Positions 6,261 through 6,292 of a stretch of 6,292 nt of DNA are shown here, piece after piece; the stretch's first letter is position 1, and each line of letters opens with the position of its first letter. Below the pieces are notes generated by a model. The model was not told the DNA's origin and ran no database searches. It saw nothing but the letters and a program-made list of their open reading frames with translations. Made by a program: the position numbers and the translations under genes. The stretch is taken from positions 1-6,292 of the forward strand of contig JAHJRJ010000151.1 of the NCBI GenBank assembly GCA_018830765.1. The letters run 5' to 3'. The stretch is from Bacteroidota bacterium. Lineage in GTDB: Bacteria; Bacteroidota; Ignavibacteria; UBA10030; BY39.

Positions 6261-6292
6261 ATGAACCTAATCGAGAAAATAAATAGATCGAT
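6261..6292 (+). CDS. Possible start of a further gene, cut by window
   Basis: An ATG 10 bases after the dnaJ stop opens a frame (MNLIEKINRS) that runs to the window edge. Close spacing and the same strand suggest another member of the operon, and no terminator hairpin is visible after dnaJ. No clear ribosome binding site precedes the ATG, and ten codons are too few to recognise a family. Confidence 0.35.
   Translation, partial: MNLIEKINRS

Noticed and set aside
6251..6292. Terminator after dnaJ.
   Set aside because: No stem followed by a T-run is visible in the 42 bases after the stop, and a new frame opens at 6261.

Overview
The window looks like an ordinary chromosomal segment of a moderately AT-rich bacterium. 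All genes are on the + strand and closely packed. The order is the 3' part of rnhB (RNase HII), yraN (UPF0102 nuclease-like protein), a large YfhO-family membrane protein, hrcA, grpE and dnaJ, followed by a possible start of one more gene at the right edge. The combination of a long YfhO-type protein, weak or absent Shine-Dalgarno sequences before several genes, and an hrcA-grpE-dnaJ cluster with no dnaK between grpE and dnaJ suggests the Bacteroidota/Chlorobiota/Ignavibacteriota group. Ignavibacteria-like is my best guess. This placement is inference from gene content and style, not a search.

Left part (1-786): rnhB is cut by the window edge and overlaps yraN through a TGATG junction, so the two are probably translationally coupled. 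An 80-base spacer follows. It holds a promoter-like TTGTAG-N17-TATATT, an 8-base direct repeat with an 11-base period, and a strong ribosome binding site. Middle (867-3347): a polytopic membrane protein of 826 residues with the architecture of the YfhO family (GT-C-like membrane core, C-terminal extracytoplasmic domain). Its substrate cannot be read from the sequence.

Right part (3344-6250): a heat-shock cluster. HrcA is the repressor, GrpE the nucleotide exchange factor and DnaJ the J-domain co-chaperone of DnaK; DnaK itself is not here. No CIRCE operator (TTAGCACTC-N9-GAGTGCTAA) is visible before hrcA or anywhere else in the window. Instead a TTGACT-N17-TATTTT promoter candidate starts at the yfhO stop codon, and an 18-base A/T palindrome lies exactly over its -10 box. 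A second 13-base palindrome lies in the predicted leader.

The most distinctive signal is inside grpE at 4755-4778. It is a perfect GC-rich palindrome of 24 bases (11-base arms, TT centre). It is exactly eight codons long, has no stop codon in any of the six frames, and adds eight residues, including the only cysteine of this GrpE. Removing it on paper restores a normal-looking GrpE loop. It looks like a small mobile or repetitive palindromic element inserted in frame into an essential chaperone gene. I saw no unknown multi-gene system in the window.
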